A program made the translations under genes and the position numbers. Below the pieces are notes generated by a model. It was not told where the DNA came from. It worked only from the letters and a program-made list of their open reading frames with translations, and ran no database searches. A stretch of 13,208 bases of DNA from Odoribacteraceae bacterium. Lineage in GTDB: Bacteria; Bacteroidota; Bacteroidia; Bacteroidales; Marinifilaceae. Positions 1-8,500 of this stretch are shown here, one piece after another. Location: assembly GCA_031279175.1 (NCBI GenBank), contig JAITJA010000193.1, forward strand, positions 1-13,208. Direction: 5' to 3'. Numbering within the stretch: position 1 is the stretch's first letter; each line of letters starts with the position of its first letter.

Positions 1-1
1 C

Positions 2-259
2 ATTGGCGGTGGAGCGAGGAATAATCTCTTGAATGCTTTCACGGCAAACGCTCTCGGCGTGCCTGTCATCGCTGGTCCACCCGAGGCCACGGCTACCGGT
101 AACGTCCTCTTGCAAGCCATGGCGGCCGGCCTGTTACCGGATCTTGCCGCTGCCCGCGCCCTCGTGCGCGACTCTATTGACGCGACTCTCTTCTACCCGG
201 AAGAACGCGAGCAATGGGAACGCGCCGGCAAACTCTTCTCTTCACACCTTATTATGTAA
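2..259 (+). CDS. rhaB: Rhamnulokinase, C-terminal end (5' part cut by window edge)
   Basis: This is the last 85 codons of a sugar kinase of the FGGY family, the enzyme that phosphorylates L-rhamnulose to L-rhamnulose-1-phosphate with ATP in the cytoplasm (EC 2.7.1.5). The visible part begins in the C-terminal ATPase-fold domain, with the glycine-rich IGGGARNNLLN segment, then the NALGVPVIAGPPEATATGN stretch typical of this subgroup of kinases (nucleotide-binding end of domain II), and a short helical tail ending at TAA. The start lies outside the window. Identification as rhamnulokinase rather than another FGGY kinase rests on the similarity of this tail to Bacteroides rhamnulokinases and on the rhamnose isomerase gene 18 bp downstream. 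The family and context are clear; the missing N-terminal domain cannot be judged. Confidence 0.9.
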   Translation: MGGGARNNLLNAFTANALGVPVIAGPPEATATGNVLLQAMAAGLLPDLAAARALVRDSIDATLFYPEEREQWERAGKLFSSHLIM

Positions 260-277
260 CATCAAAAACACACACGC

Positions 278-1537
278 ATGAAACAGGATTTATTACAAAA
301 AGCATTCGACATCGCCGCGGAGCGTTACGCTGCCGTCGGCGTGAACGTTGAAAGGGCTCTGGCCCAGTTGAAGAAGCTCTCCCTCTCGCTGCACTGCTGG
401 CAAGCGGATGACGTCACCGGCTTCGAACGGCCCGACGGCGCACCCCTCTCTGGTGGGATACAAGCTACCGGTAATTACCCCGGAAAGGCGCGGAATATCG
501 AGGAGTTACAAGCGGATATCCTCGAGGTAAAATCGCTCCTCCCGGGTTCTCACCGCCTCAGCTTGCACGAGATCTATGGCGACTTCAATGGTCGTTTTGT
601 CGACCGCAATCGCGTCGAACCGGAACACTTTGCCGGCTGGATCGCGTGGGCCGCTGAAAATGATCTCAAGCTCGACTTCAATTCTACCTCGTTCTCTCAC
701 CCGAGGAGCGGCGACCTTACCCTGGCTAGCCCCGACAAGGGTACGCGCGATTTCTGGATCGAACACACGAAGCGCTGCCGCCTCATCGCCGAGGAGATGG
801 GTAAGGCTCAAGGCGACCCGTGCATCATGAATATCTGGGTGCACGACGGATCGAAGGATATCACCGTCAATCGTTTCTTGTACCGCTCCCTGCTCAAGGA
901 GTCCCTCGACGAGATTTTCTCCATCCCCCTCGATCACGAACGCGATTGTATCGAGGCAAAACTCTTCGGTATCGGCCTGGAGAGCTTCACCGCCGGTTCT
1001 TACGACTTCTATCTCGCTTACGGGGCCAGCCACCGCAAGATTGTCACGCTCGACACCGGGCATTTCCACCTCACCGAGAGCGTGGCCGATAAAATCCCGG
1101 CGCTTCTCCTCTTCCTCCCCGAGATCATGTTACACGTCAGTCGTCCCATCCGCTGGGATTCAGATCACGTGGTCATCCTCAACGATGATATCCTCGATCT
1201 CGCCAAAGAAATCACGCGCGCCGACGCCCTCGACCGCGTCCATGTCGGGCTGGATTACTTCGACGCCAGTATCAACCGCATCGGCGCGTACGTCATCGGT
1301 GCTCGCGCCACGCAAAAGGCCTTCCTCCAGGCATTGCTCGAGCCGATAGACCTGTTGCGCGCCCACGAGACCAGCGGGAACTATTTCGAGCGCCTCGCTC
1401 TCCTCGAGGAGGCAAAAGCGCTCCCCTGGAACGCCGTTTGGGATATGTTCTGCGCGCGAGAAAACGTCCCCGTCGGGGAAGCTTTCATCGCCGACGTGCA
1501 ACGTTACGAGAGGGATATCACTTCCAGGAGAATATAA
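278..1537 (+). CDS. rhaA: L-rhamnose isomerase
   Basis: A cytoplasmic metal-dependent aldose-ketose isomerase converting L-rhamnose to L-rhamnulose (EC 5.3.1.14), the first intracellular step of rhamnose breakdown. The product is 419 residues, the same length as the E. coli enzyme. The metal ligands known for the family fall at identical positions: His262 in the DTGHFH motif, Asp294 and Asp296 in RWDSDHVV. Other family signatures visible are LHCWQADDV near residue 38, the SGGIQATGNYPG segment near residue 58 and LHEIYGD near residue 95. The ATG at 278 is the natural start because it gives the full N-terminus and follows the rhamnulokinase stop by 18 bp. The operon continues 12 bp downstream with the transporter. 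In Bacteroides literature the same gene is also called rhaI. The fold is an (alpha/beta)8 barrel by family knowledge. Confidence 0.97.
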   Translation: MKQDLLQKAFDIAAERYAAVGVNVERALAQLKKLSLSLHCWQADDVTGFERPDGAPLSGGIQATGNYPGKARNIEELQADILEVKSLLPGSHRLSLHEIYGDFNGRFVDRNRVEPEHFAGWIAWAAENDLKLDFNSTSFSHPRSGDLTLASPDKGTRDFWIEHTKRCRLIAEEMGKAQGDPCIMNIWVHDGSKDITVNRFLYRSLLKESLDEIFSIPLDHERDCIEAKLFGIGLESFTAGSYDFYLAYGASHRKIVTLDTGHFHLTESVADKIPALLLFLPEIMLHVSRPIRWDSDHVVILNDDILDLAKEITRADALDRVHVGLDYFDASINRIGAYVIGARATQKAFLQALLEPIDLLRAHETSGNYFERLALLEEAKALPWNAVWDMFCARENVPVGEAFIADVQRYERDITSRRI

Positions 1538-1549
1538 CAATCGCGCATC

Positions 1550-2569
1550 ATGGAAATCATCACCGGTCTATTGATTATCGCCATCGGCAGCCTTGGCCAG
1601 AGCAGTTCCTACGTCCCCATCAAGAAAATCAGGCAGTGGAGCTGGGAAAGCTTCTGGCTTGTCCAAGGAGTTTTCGCCTGGTTAATCTTTCCCGTCCTGG
1701 GAGCCTGGCTGGCCATCCCTGCCGATGGCACGCTCGCGGAACTCTACGCCGCTGGTGGCGCGTGCGAGGCAATGCTTCACGGGGTCGCCTGGGGCGTTGG
1801 CGGGCTAACTTTCGGCCTGGGCATGCGTTATCTCGGCGTTGCCCTCGGGCAGACCATCGCTCTCGGCACTTGCGCCGCTTTCGGCACCCTCCTCCCCGCC
1901 CTGCTCAAGGGAGATGACTTGTTTAGCGGGGAGGGCTTGCTGCTACTCGCCGGCGTTAGCATTACCCTCGCCGGTATCGCCATCATCGGGTACGCGGGAA
2001 GTCTGCGCGCCAGGGACATGAGCAGGGACGAGAAGCTTGCCGCGATCAAGGAATTCGCGCTCGCCAAAGGCCTACTGGTCGCGCTCGTTGCCGGCGTGAC
2101 CAGTGCCTGTTTCGCCCTCGGCCTCGAGGCCGGTAGCGATATCAAGGCGCGAGCCATCAGCCTTGGCGTCAATCCCCTCTACGCCGGCCTCCCCGTCGTG
2201 CTGCTCGTCACCTCCGGCGGCTTCCTCACCAATGCCGCCTACTGTCTCTACAGGAATGCCAAGAATCATTCTTTCCGCGATTACACCGCCGCCGCGCGAG
2301 TGCTCCTCAACAATATCGCTTTCTGCGCGCTTGCCGGCATCTTGTGGTACTCGCAATTCTTTGGTCTCGAGGCCGGCAAGAGTTTTCTCGTCGCCTCCCC
2401 GTTGCTTCTCGCCTTCTCCTGGTGTATTCTCATGTCGTTGAACGTGCTCTTCAGCAACCTCTGGGGAGTTATCCTCAAGGAGTGGAAAGGCGCGGGACGA
2501 GCCGCCATTTTCACGCTCCTCGCCGGACTTTTAATCCTCGTGTTCTCGATGGTATTCACCGCTTCTTGA
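1550..2569 (+). CDS. rhaT: L-rhamnose/proton symporter
   Basis: An inner-membrane permease that imports L-rhamnose with a proton. The product is 339 residues, close to the 344 of E. coli RhaT, and is built almost entirely of hydrophobic segments. About ten membrane spans can be drawn, including residues 1-17 (MEIITGLLIIAIGSLGQ), 37-57, 76-92, 98-114, a GLLLLAGVSITLAGIAIIGY span near 130 and a final LLAGLLILVFSMVFTAS span at the C-terminus. The GQSSSYVPIKKIRQWSWE motif after the first span and the LNVLFSNLWGVILKEWKG motif before the last span are characteristic of the RhaT family (drug/metabolite transporter superfamily). The gene sits between the isomerase and the aldolase with gaps of 12 and 15 bp, so it is co-transcribed. 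B. thetaiotaomicron names the orthologue rhaP. Loss of the N-terminal ATG at 1550 would remove part of span 1, so this start is preferred. Confidence 0.95.
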   Translation: MEIITGLLIIAIGSLGQSSSYVPIKKIRQWSWESFWLVQGVFAWLIFPVLGAWLAIPADGTLAELYAAGGACEAMLHGVAWGVGGLTFGLGMRYLGVALGQTIALGTCAAFGTLLPALLKGDDLFSGEGLLLLAGVSITLAGIAIIGYAGSLRARDMSRDEKLAAIKEFALAKGLLVALVAGVTSACFALGLEAGSDIKARAISLGVNPLYAGLPVVLLVTSGGFLTNAAYCLYRNAKNHSFRDYTAAARVLLNNIAFCALAGILWYSQFFGLEAGKSFLVASPLLLAFSWCILMSLNVLFSNLWGVILKEWKGAGRAAIFTLLAGLLILVFSMVFTAS

Positions 2570-2584
2570 TAAATCATAAATATC

Positions 2585-3394
2585 ATGTCTATACTTGACA
2601 ACAATAAACAATTAACTGCCACCGTCGCCGAAATTGCCGAGGTGGCAGGCTACCTCTGGAACAAGGGGTGGGCCGAACGTAACGGGGGAAATATCTCCGT
2701 GAACATCACCAGTATCCTTACTACCGGCGAAATGTCTCTTCCCGCCCTGCAAACCACGTTATTGCCGCATGTCCTGGCCTCGCTCGAGGGGCAATTTTTC
2801 TTCGTCACGGGAACGGGTAAACGCATGAGGGATCTCGCCCGGTCGCCCATGGAGAACGCCGCCATTATACGCGTCCTTCCCCACGGCGTGGCATACGATA
2901 TTATCGCTGATAACGTCGTGACTCCCACTTCCGAGCTGTTCTCTCACCTCGCTATCCACGATCATTTTAACGCGGTCAAGGATAGACGAAAACTCGTCGT
3001 CCTCCACACGCATCCCACCGAGCTTGTCGCTCTTACTCACCACCGTCGCCTGTTGCGCCAGGGGGAGCTCACGCGTCTTCTCTGGTCGATGATCCCCGAG
3101 ACGCGCGTCGTTGTCCCGCGCGGCATCGGTATCGTGCCGTACGAGTTGCCTGGTTCAGTGGCGCTCGCGGAGGCTACCATTGACGCGCTCGAGCATCACG
3201 ACGTTGTCGCGTGGGAGAAACACGGCGCACTGGTCGTCGACGAGAATATCTTCGATGCTTTCGACATCATCGATACCCTCGTCAAGTCCGCCGCCATATA
3301 TCTTAATGCTAACGCGCTCGGGCGAGAACCCGAGGGCCTGAGCGACGAACAGCTCGAGGCGCTCTGCTCTGCTTTCAACCTACCTCGCGACTAA
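2585..3394 (+). CDS. rhaD: Rhamnulose-1-phosphate aldolase
   Basis: A class II (zinc) aldolase that cleaves L-rhamnulose-1-phosphate to dihydroxyacetone phosphate and L-lactaldehyde (EC 4.1.2.19). The product is 269 residues (E. coli RhaD has 274). The zinc ligands are present as His141 and His143 in the LHTHPTE motif and His213 in WEKHGAL, and the catalytic glutamate is Glu117 in TPTSELFSH, matching the positions known from the E. coli enzyme within one residue. RNGGNISV near residue 35 and the VTGTGKRMRDL segment near residue 75 match the phosphate-binding region of the aldolase II/adducin-head family. The gene is last in the visible rha operon and is followed by a tandem-repeat region and then convergent genes. 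L-lactaldehyde needs a further oxidoreductase, and none is encoded in the window. The start at 2585 follows the permease stop by 15 bp. Confidence 0.96.
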   Translation: MSILDNNKQLTATVAEIAEVAGYLWNKGWAERNGGNISVNITSILTTGEMSLPALQTTLLPHVLASLEGQFFFVTGTGKRMRDLARSPMENAAIIRVLPHGVAYDIIADNVVTPTSELFSHLAIHDHFNAVKDRRKLVVLHTHPTELVALTHHRRLLRQGELTRLLWSMIPETRVVVPRGIGIVPYELPGSVALAEATIDALEHHDVVAWEKHGALVVDENIFDAFDIIDTLVKSAAIYLNANALGREPEGLSDEQLEALCSAFNLPRD

Positions 3395-3412
3395 GGAATA
3401 CGCGTCCTGACG

Positions 3413-3601
3413 TTTAACTTACATGTCTTGTCAAGTTACTAACATGTATCGTCGACTTACTAACCTGTATTGTCAAGTTACTAACATGTATCGTCGACTT
3501 ACTAACATCCGCGGCCAAGTTACTAACATGCGCCGTCGCCCCACTAACCTACATCATCAACTTACTCACCTCTACCATCGCTCCATATAACCTGATCCTA
3601 C
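3413..3601. repeat. 21-bp degenerate tandem array, about nine units
   Basis: The gap after rhaD contains nine consecutive 21-bp units starting at 3413, 3434, 3455, 3476, 3497, 3518, 3539, 3560 and 3581. The units at 3434 and 3476 are identical over 21 bp. Odd and even units alternate in their ends (a/gttactaac versus a/cttactaac, and gtcg versus gtca), so the real period is a 42-bp dimer. The core ACTAAC is kept in the six units from 3434 to 3559, and the outer units are more decayed. Odd units carry the near-palindrome GTTACTAAC. There are no unique spacers, so this is not a CRISPR. The period equals two turns of B-DNA and seven codons. Role unknown: binding-site array, relic minisatellite, or coding repeat. 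Confidence 0.9.
3423..3590 (+). CDS. Possible 55-residue heptad-repeat peptide encoded by the 21-bp array
   Basis: An ATG at 3423 opens a 55-codon frame that runs exactly through the 21-bp array and stops at TAA 3588-3590. The peptide is a seven-residue repeat of the form (V/L)TN(M/L/I)(Y/R)x(R/Q), with copies such as VTNMYRR, LTNLYCQ and LTNIRGQ. Positions 1 and 4 of each heptad stay hydrophobic (V,L,V,L,V,P,L and M,L,M,I,M,L,L) although the codons differ, which is the a/d pattern of a coiled coil; the rest is polar and basic. There is no signal peptide or recognisable domain. It starts 28 bp after the rhaD stop without a clear ribosome-binding site. Another plus frame is also open across the array, so openness alone proves little. 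No family is recognised; the reading may be a chance consequence of a 3n-period repeat. Confidence 0.25.
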   Translation: MSCQVTNMYRRLTNLYCQVTNMYRRLTNIRGQVTNMRRRPTNLHHQLTHLYHRSI

Positions 3602-3626
3602 TCTCCTATTACATACAACCAGACGG

Positions 3627-3650
3627 GGCGGCCCTGTTACCGGGGCCGCC
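3627..3650 (+). terminator. GC-rich hairpin, candidate terminator of the rha operon
   Basis: GGCGGCCC at 3627-3634 pairs perfectly with GGGCCGCC at 3643-3650 around an 8-nt loop, and G-U pairs could extend the base outward by one or two steps. It is followed by TTCCTATTCC, a weak pyrimidine tract rather than a run of T. It lies 232 bp after the rhaD stop, so the 21-bp array would be transcribed. Its place between convergent genes fits a terminator, possibly acting on both strands. Confidence 0.6.
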
Positions 3651-3716
3651 TTCCTATTCCCCAGGGGGCGTAAAATAAACCGTGTTAATACCCGTCGCGA
3701 AAACAAACAACTGATG

Positions 3717-3740
3717 TAACAACGCTCGAAGCACGTGTTA
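3717..3740 (-). terminator. Weak hairpin downstream of the sigma gene
   Basis: TAACA at 3717-3721 pairs with TGTTA at 3736-3740, and an inner GCT/AGC stem (3724-3726 with 3730-3732) closes a 3-nt loop, leaving a small internal bulge. Read on the minus strand it lies 19 bp past the sigma-factor stop and is followed by a T-rich stretch containing TTGTTTGTTTT. This is the layout of a weak intrinsic terminator for the sigma gene. The stem is short, so the call is tentative. Confidence 0.3.
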
Positions 3741-3758
3741 ACGAACCGGAAATAACAA

Positions 3759-4340
3759 TTAAAGATCCTGCATGATCGACAGGAAAAGCTGTAATGAAAG
3801 TGAATTTTTAAACGCGGGCAATAACTGCTTTTTCAATAATGTCTTCCCGTGACGATACTGCGAGCGAACCGTCTCCTCCGTGATCTGGCATGTCGCGGCT
3901 ATCGTCGGCACGTCTACCTCCTGTAATTTAAGCAACATCACCTCCCTGCACTTGGGCGGCAGCAAATCCACTTGACGGATCAACTCCGCGTAAATCTCCT
4001 CCTCCGCGATAGTCTGCAGGATATCCTCGTCAAACGCCTCGTCAGGGGGAACGAGAGAAGCAACAACGCGCTGGTGACGAAGATAATTGTAACTACAATT
4101 CTTGACAGACTGGTACAAGTAACTCTTGCCGCGAGTAACCCGCGCGAGCGACCCGCGCTCTTCCCACAACTTGCAGAAAAAAGCTTGGACAAGGTCCTCG
4201 GCAACGTCATCGTCCTTCACGATCGTGTTGGCAAATAGCACCAGCGGCTTGTAATACCTCTTGAATAACGTGGTAAATTCCTCCACGTCTCCATTGCTAA
4301 CCCCCGTCAGTCCGTCATTCCTTGCATCTCTTTCATCCAT
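3759..4340 (-). CDS. ECF-type RNA polymerase sigma factor
   Basis: A 193-residue group 4 (extracytoplasmic function) sigma factor that would direct RNA polymerase to the adjacent uptake operon. Sigma region 2 spans about residues 22-90 (FTTLFKRYYKPL, then the core-binding DLVQAFFCKLWEERG and the promoter-melting and -10 contact segment KSYLYQSVKNCSYNYLRHQ). A linker rich in acidic residues follows, then region 4 at about 116-173 with LLPPKCREVMLLKLQEV and a helix-turn-helix (VPTIAATCQITEETVRSQYRHG) for the -35 element. The ATG at 4340 is chosen because it places MDERDARND just ahead of region 2; an upstream ATG-less extension to 4406 adds 22 residues of no family character and would overlap the promoter area. 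The gene is divergent from the FecR gene, whereas in most Bacteroidota loci the two run in the same direction. The C-terminal tail after residue 175 is hydrophobic. Confidence 0.93.
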   Translation of the reverse strand: MDERDARNDGLTGVSNGDVEEFTTLFKRYYKPLVLFANTIVKDDDVAEDLVQAFFCKLWEERGSLARVTRGKSYLYQSVKNCSYNYLRHQRVVASLVPPDEAFDEDILQTIAEEEIYAELIRQVDLLPPKCREVMLLKLQEVDVPTIAATCQITEETVRSQYRHGKTLLKKQLLPAFKNSLSLQLFLSIMQDL

Positions 4341-4430
4341 GCGTTTTCGATATGAAGAATTGTTTGCGCGAATATATAATTTTTCTTGCACGTTTTGACG
4401 ACCCACGGTGTCTTAGTAGTAAAAAATAGC
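4341..4430. promoter_or_regulatory. Divergent promoter region between sigma factor and FecR genes
   Basis: These 90 bp separate the starts of two divergent genes and must hold at least one promoter for each. The centre (about 4370-4386) is strikingly AT-rich compared with the flanks. On the plus strand TAATTTTT at 4377-4384 is one base away from the Bacteroides -7 consensus TAnnTTTG; on the minus strand TATATTCG is similarly close. Neither has a TTTG-like -33 box at the expected spacing, so specific promoters are not called. A site for the neighbouring ECF sigma factor probably lies here, but its sequence cannot be read off a single example. Confidence 0.45.
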
Positions 4431-5555
4431 ATGGATCACGAGTTGGAAGATATCGCGCGGTGGATCGTTAACGCGATCCAGGACAAACTAAGCCCGGGAG
4501 ACGAGCGGCTGTTTAAAAAATGGCTGGACGCGTCGGAAAAAAACCGGGAGATGTACGAGCGCGTCGCGCGGGGAAATGAAATCAACGCGCGGTATGCCCT
4601 GTGGAAGAGAATAGACGAGGAAAAAGTCCTGGAGCAACTCCTCCGGCGCGTCGAGAAAAAGAAAAGAACGCGCGCGCTATACAAGTGGCTGCCACATGTC
4701 GCCGCGGTAATCGTCGCCGCGTGCGCGATACCGTGGATAATCAACAGGAACGCGCCCGACCAACAGGCCGCGGGAGAATGGAGGGCAGAGCTGGTACTGG
4801 GTAACGGGGAGAAAATCGGGATCGAAAAGGATAAAACAGGGCTATGGCAAGTGGAAAATGCCGAGGTGCAGTTGAACGATAGTATCCTGACTTATCGCGC
4901 GACAAGTGACGCTCCCGCGGGGGATAACACGTTGGTCGTTCCCAAGGGTACAACGTTTATCGTGGCGCTTTCCGATGGCACGAGGGTGCACCTCAACGCG
5001 GCAAGCGCTATCCGCTATCCCGTGACCTTCCCCGGGACGGAAAGACGGGTATTCCTGACAGGCCAGGCTTATTTCGAGGTGTACAAGGAGAACGATCGCC
5101 CGTTTATTGTCGAGACGGAACATTACGCGGTGCATGTCACGGGTACCGCCTTCGACGTGAGGGCTTACCCCGACGAGGACAAAACGGAAACCACGCTGTG
5201 TAACGGCTCCGTCACCGTGCTCTTCCCAGACGGGGAGGGACATGAACTTTGCCCGGGCGAACAATTGATTTTCCGCGCGAGCACCGGAAACGCGGAGGTC
5301 AAGGAGGTGAATACCACCATCGCTACCGCCTGGATGGATGATAATTTCTATTTCTATAATAACACGCTCGAGGAGATCTTCACGGAATTACAACGATGGT
5401 TCCCCGTCGACGTGGAGTTTGTCAACGAATCGAAACGAGACCAGACATTCTCCGGGAAGTTCCCGCGGTTCAAGGAGATGGCAACCATCGTGAACGTCAT
5501 GAGAAAAGCAGGGATCGATATCGTGCAAGAGGGCGAAAGCATACGTGTCAAGTAA
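4431..5555 (+). CDS. FecR-family anti-sigma factor (DUF4974 C-terminus)
   Basis: A 374-residue inner-membrane regulator that would hold the neighbouring ECF sigma factor inactive and receive a periplasmic signal from the outer-membrane transporter. The N-terminal cytoplasmic part (1-85) has the sigma-binding helices (DIARWIVNAIQDKLSPGDERLFKKWLDAS), followed by a basic stretch EKKKRTR and one membrane span at about 88-104 (HVAAVIVAACAIPWII). The periplasmic FecR domain covers about 168-265, with VVPKGTTFIVALSDGTRVHLNAAS, then GQAYFEV and VTGTAFDVRAY, all typical. A DUF4974 domain fills 302 to the end (MDDNFYFYNNTLEEIFTELQRWF ... GIDIVQEGESIRVK), the part thought to contact the STN domain of the transporter. 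The ATG at 4431 is preferred to a TTG at 4386 because it begins directly at the first helix. The gene is 11 bp before the SusC-type gene, which suggests co-transcription. Confidence 0.95.
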   Translation: MDHELEDIARWIVNAIQDKLSPGDERLFKKWLDASEKNREMYERVARGNEINARYALWKRIDEEKVLEQLLRRVEKKKRTRALYKWLPHVAAVIVAACAIPWIINRNAPDQQAAGEWRAELVLGNGEKIGIEKDKTGLWQVENAEVQLNDSILTYRATSDAPAGDNTLVVPKGTTFIVALSDGTRVHLNAASAIRYPVTFPGTERRVFLTGQAYFEVYKENDRPFIVETEHYAVHVTGTAFDVRAYPDEDKTETTLCNGSVTVLFPDGEGHELCPGEQLIFRASTGNAEVKEVNTTIATAWMDDNFYFYNNTLEEIFTELQRWFPVDVEFVNESKRDQTFSGKFPRFKEMATIVNVMRKAGIDIVQEGESIRVK

Positions 5556-5566
5556 ATTAATCCGGT

Positions 5567-8500
5567 ATGAAACAAATTCAAGATTTGAAAAAGAACGCGC
5601 GCGGGAGAACAACCACTCCCCGGGAAAGTAGAAAATGTCGCTACATGACCGGGTGGCTGGTGTCGCTCTTGCTCCTGCTTAACCTGAACGTTTACTCGAC
5701 TGTCTCGGGACAACGCGTGGAGGTTTTCCAGGTTAAAAATGTCTCGCTGGAGGAGTGCCTGAAGAAGATAGAAAGCCTGACAGGGCTTGGATTTTTCTAC
5801 AATGAACAAGAAGTAAGAAAAGTGACGGGCATAACACTTGACGAGAGAAATATCGAGCTTTACAAGCTACTCGAGAAACTGGAGGCGCTCTCCGGCTTTC
5901 ATTACGAGATTATCGACGACATCATCGTCCTGAAGAAAAAAACCGCCACCATCGCCACGAGACAAGAAGAGACGATCCGGGTAGAAGGACGCGCGCGGGA
6001 CGGGAACAACTTGCCGCTCGCCGGGGTGCACGTCCACCTGAAGGGCGTCACTCCCACGATAGGCACGCACACGAACAAGGAGGGATATTACATATTGTAT
6101 ATCCCGAGAGTGGATAACCCCGTGCTGGTTTTCTCGTTCGTCGGGATGAAAACGGTAGAGGCGTCTTGCGCCGGCAAGTCGACCGTCGACGCGGTCATGG
6201 AGGAGGATGTCAATGAAGTGGAGGAAGTCGTGATTACCGGCATCTTTACCAAGGCCCGGGAAAGCTACACGGGAGCGGTAACATCTATCACCGCGAAAGA
6301 ACTAAGCCAGGTCGGGAATCGCGACATCCTGAGCCAAATCCGTAACGTCGACCCCAGCTTTTTTATCGTGGAGAACAACAGCGCCGGATCTGACCCCAAC
6401 ACGCTTCCCCAGATCCAAATGAGGGGAAACACGGGATTGAGCGTCGACGTGAAGGACGTGCAAACAGACATGTCCACCCGCCAGTCAACAAACTTGCCCC
6501 TCTTCATTATCGACGGGCTGGAAGTCTCCCTGCAACAGGTCATCGACCTGGACCAAAACCTGGTCGAAAATATTACCCTGCTGAAGGACGCTAGCGCGAC
6601 GGCCCTCTACGGCTCGCGCGGGGCAAACGGGGTCGTGATGATCTCTACCCGAAAACCGGCAGCCGGTAGTATCCGGTTTAGCTACAAGGGGGACATTAAT
6701 CTCGAGCTGCCCGACCTTTCTTCCTATAACCTGCTAAATGCCCGGGAGAAGCTCGCGTTCGAGGTGGCCGCCGGTATCTATCGCTCCGACGTTCCCGCGT
6801 GGGAACAGGTATATGACGAACTTTATAACGACCGCCTGATCAGTGTCGCGCGAGGCGTGGATACTTACTGGCTGAAATATCCCGTGCGCGCCGGGATCGG
6901 GCAACGACACAGCTTGCGCGCGGAAGGGGGCGACGAGCATTTCCGGTACGCCGCGACCTTCGGCTACAATAATATCGTCGGGGTCATGAAACAATCCCTC
7001 CGAAGTACCTATTCCGGGAACATGTTCCTGCAATACCGCTTCGATAAGTTCTCTTTTCACGACGATCTCAGCATTAGCGTGAACAAGGCCAGCAATTCCC
7101 CGTACGAGAATTTCTCGCAGTATACCCGCGTGAATAATTACTGGACGCCTTATGACGATGACGGGAAACTCAAAAAGACACTGGAAACGTTCGTCTACCC
7201 GGAGAGCGGACAATCTTTCCAACCCGCGAACCCGCTCTATAACGCCACCCTCCCCTATCGCAATAGTTCCGGGTACTCGAGTTTCGTGAATAACTTTACC
7301 GCCGAATGGAACATACTGCCTTCCGTTCTTTTCGTGCGCGGGCGCTTTTCTATCATGAAACAACAAGGACGCACGGACCTTTATATCTCTGCCGAACACA
7401 CCTCTTTCGCTAATTATACCGAGGACAAGTATGTCCTGAGGGGATCTTACACGTACGGGACGAATGAATCTTTCATGTATGACGGGGACGTCACGCTCAA
7501 TTATAACCAAACGTGGGATGACAAGCACTTGCTCTATGTCGGGCTGAATTATAGCCTCGCCGAGGACAAAACAGAGAATTTTACCATGCGCGCGAGGGGC
7601 TACGCGGCCAAGAACATGATTTTTTTCGGCATGGGTAGCTCGTTCGAGGAGAACGGGAGACCTCAAAGCTATGAAAGTCATTCTCGACGATTGGGCGCGA
7701 CCGCTAATATCAACTACACCTACGATCGCCGCTACTTTGCTGATTTTTCCGGGAAGCTGGAAGGCTCTTCGCGCTTCGGCAAGAATAATCGCACGGCCCC
7801 TTTCTGGTCTGTCGGCATGGGCTGGAACATGCATAACGAATCCTTCCTGGAAGAAGCGGGATGGATCAAGAATTTGCGCTTACGCTTCTCCTACGGCGTC
7901 TCCGGATCACAGAATTTTAACCCCTACCAGGCGTTGAGGACATACCGGTATTTCGAAAGCCAGGGGTATCGTTACTGGGTAGGCGCGCAACTTATCGATA
8001 TGGGGAACGAGGAGCTGACTTGGCAACAGACCGAGCAAATGAACGTGGGCATTGAAACCACGCTCTTCAAGGACAGGCTGAGAATTAACGTGGACGTGTA
8101 TAACAAGATGACGCATGATCTGTTGTCGGACGTGAACCTCCCCCTGTCCAGCGGCTTTAATAGCTATCGCGCGAATGTCGGGGAAGTGAGCAACCGGGGC
8201 GTGGAGGCCAGTGCTAACATTTATTTCATCCGGAACTCCCGCCGGGGAATCATCTGGTCCGTCGGCGCCTCTCTCCTCCATAACCGGAACAAGATCGAGA
8301 AGATCTCCAACTCCCTGGAGTTCCTCAACGCGATTTTGATGGAAGCTGACAGGACAAATCCCAGCTTCCTCTTCAAGGAAGGACAATCCCTGAAGACAAT
8401 CTTCGCCGTCCAGTCGTTGGGTATCGACCCCAACAGCGGAAGGGAGATCTTCGTGAAGAAGGACGGCAGCCGAACGTTCTCCTGGAACGCCTCCGACAAA

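Noticed and set aside
506..1069. A 187-codon minus-strand frame
   Set aside because: It lies antisense within L-rhamnose isomerase, whose metal ligands and full length confirm the plus-strand gene.
3681..3741. Direct repeat CGTGTTAA at 3681-3688 and 3734-3741
   Set aside because: Two 8-bp copies 53 bp apart in a gap are not enough to call an operator or attachment site.
4341..4430. Standard Bacteroides housekeeping promoter (TTTG ... TAnnTTTG)
   Set aside because: Near matches to the -7 box exist on both strands, but no -33 TTTG lies at the usual 19-21 bp spacing, so only a general regulatory region is annotated.
6734..7834. A 366-codon open frame on the minus strand inside the SusC-type gene
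   Set aside because: It is fully antisense to a clear TonB-dependent transporter, has no recognisable domain, and open antisense frames are expected from the GC-rich third positions of this gene.
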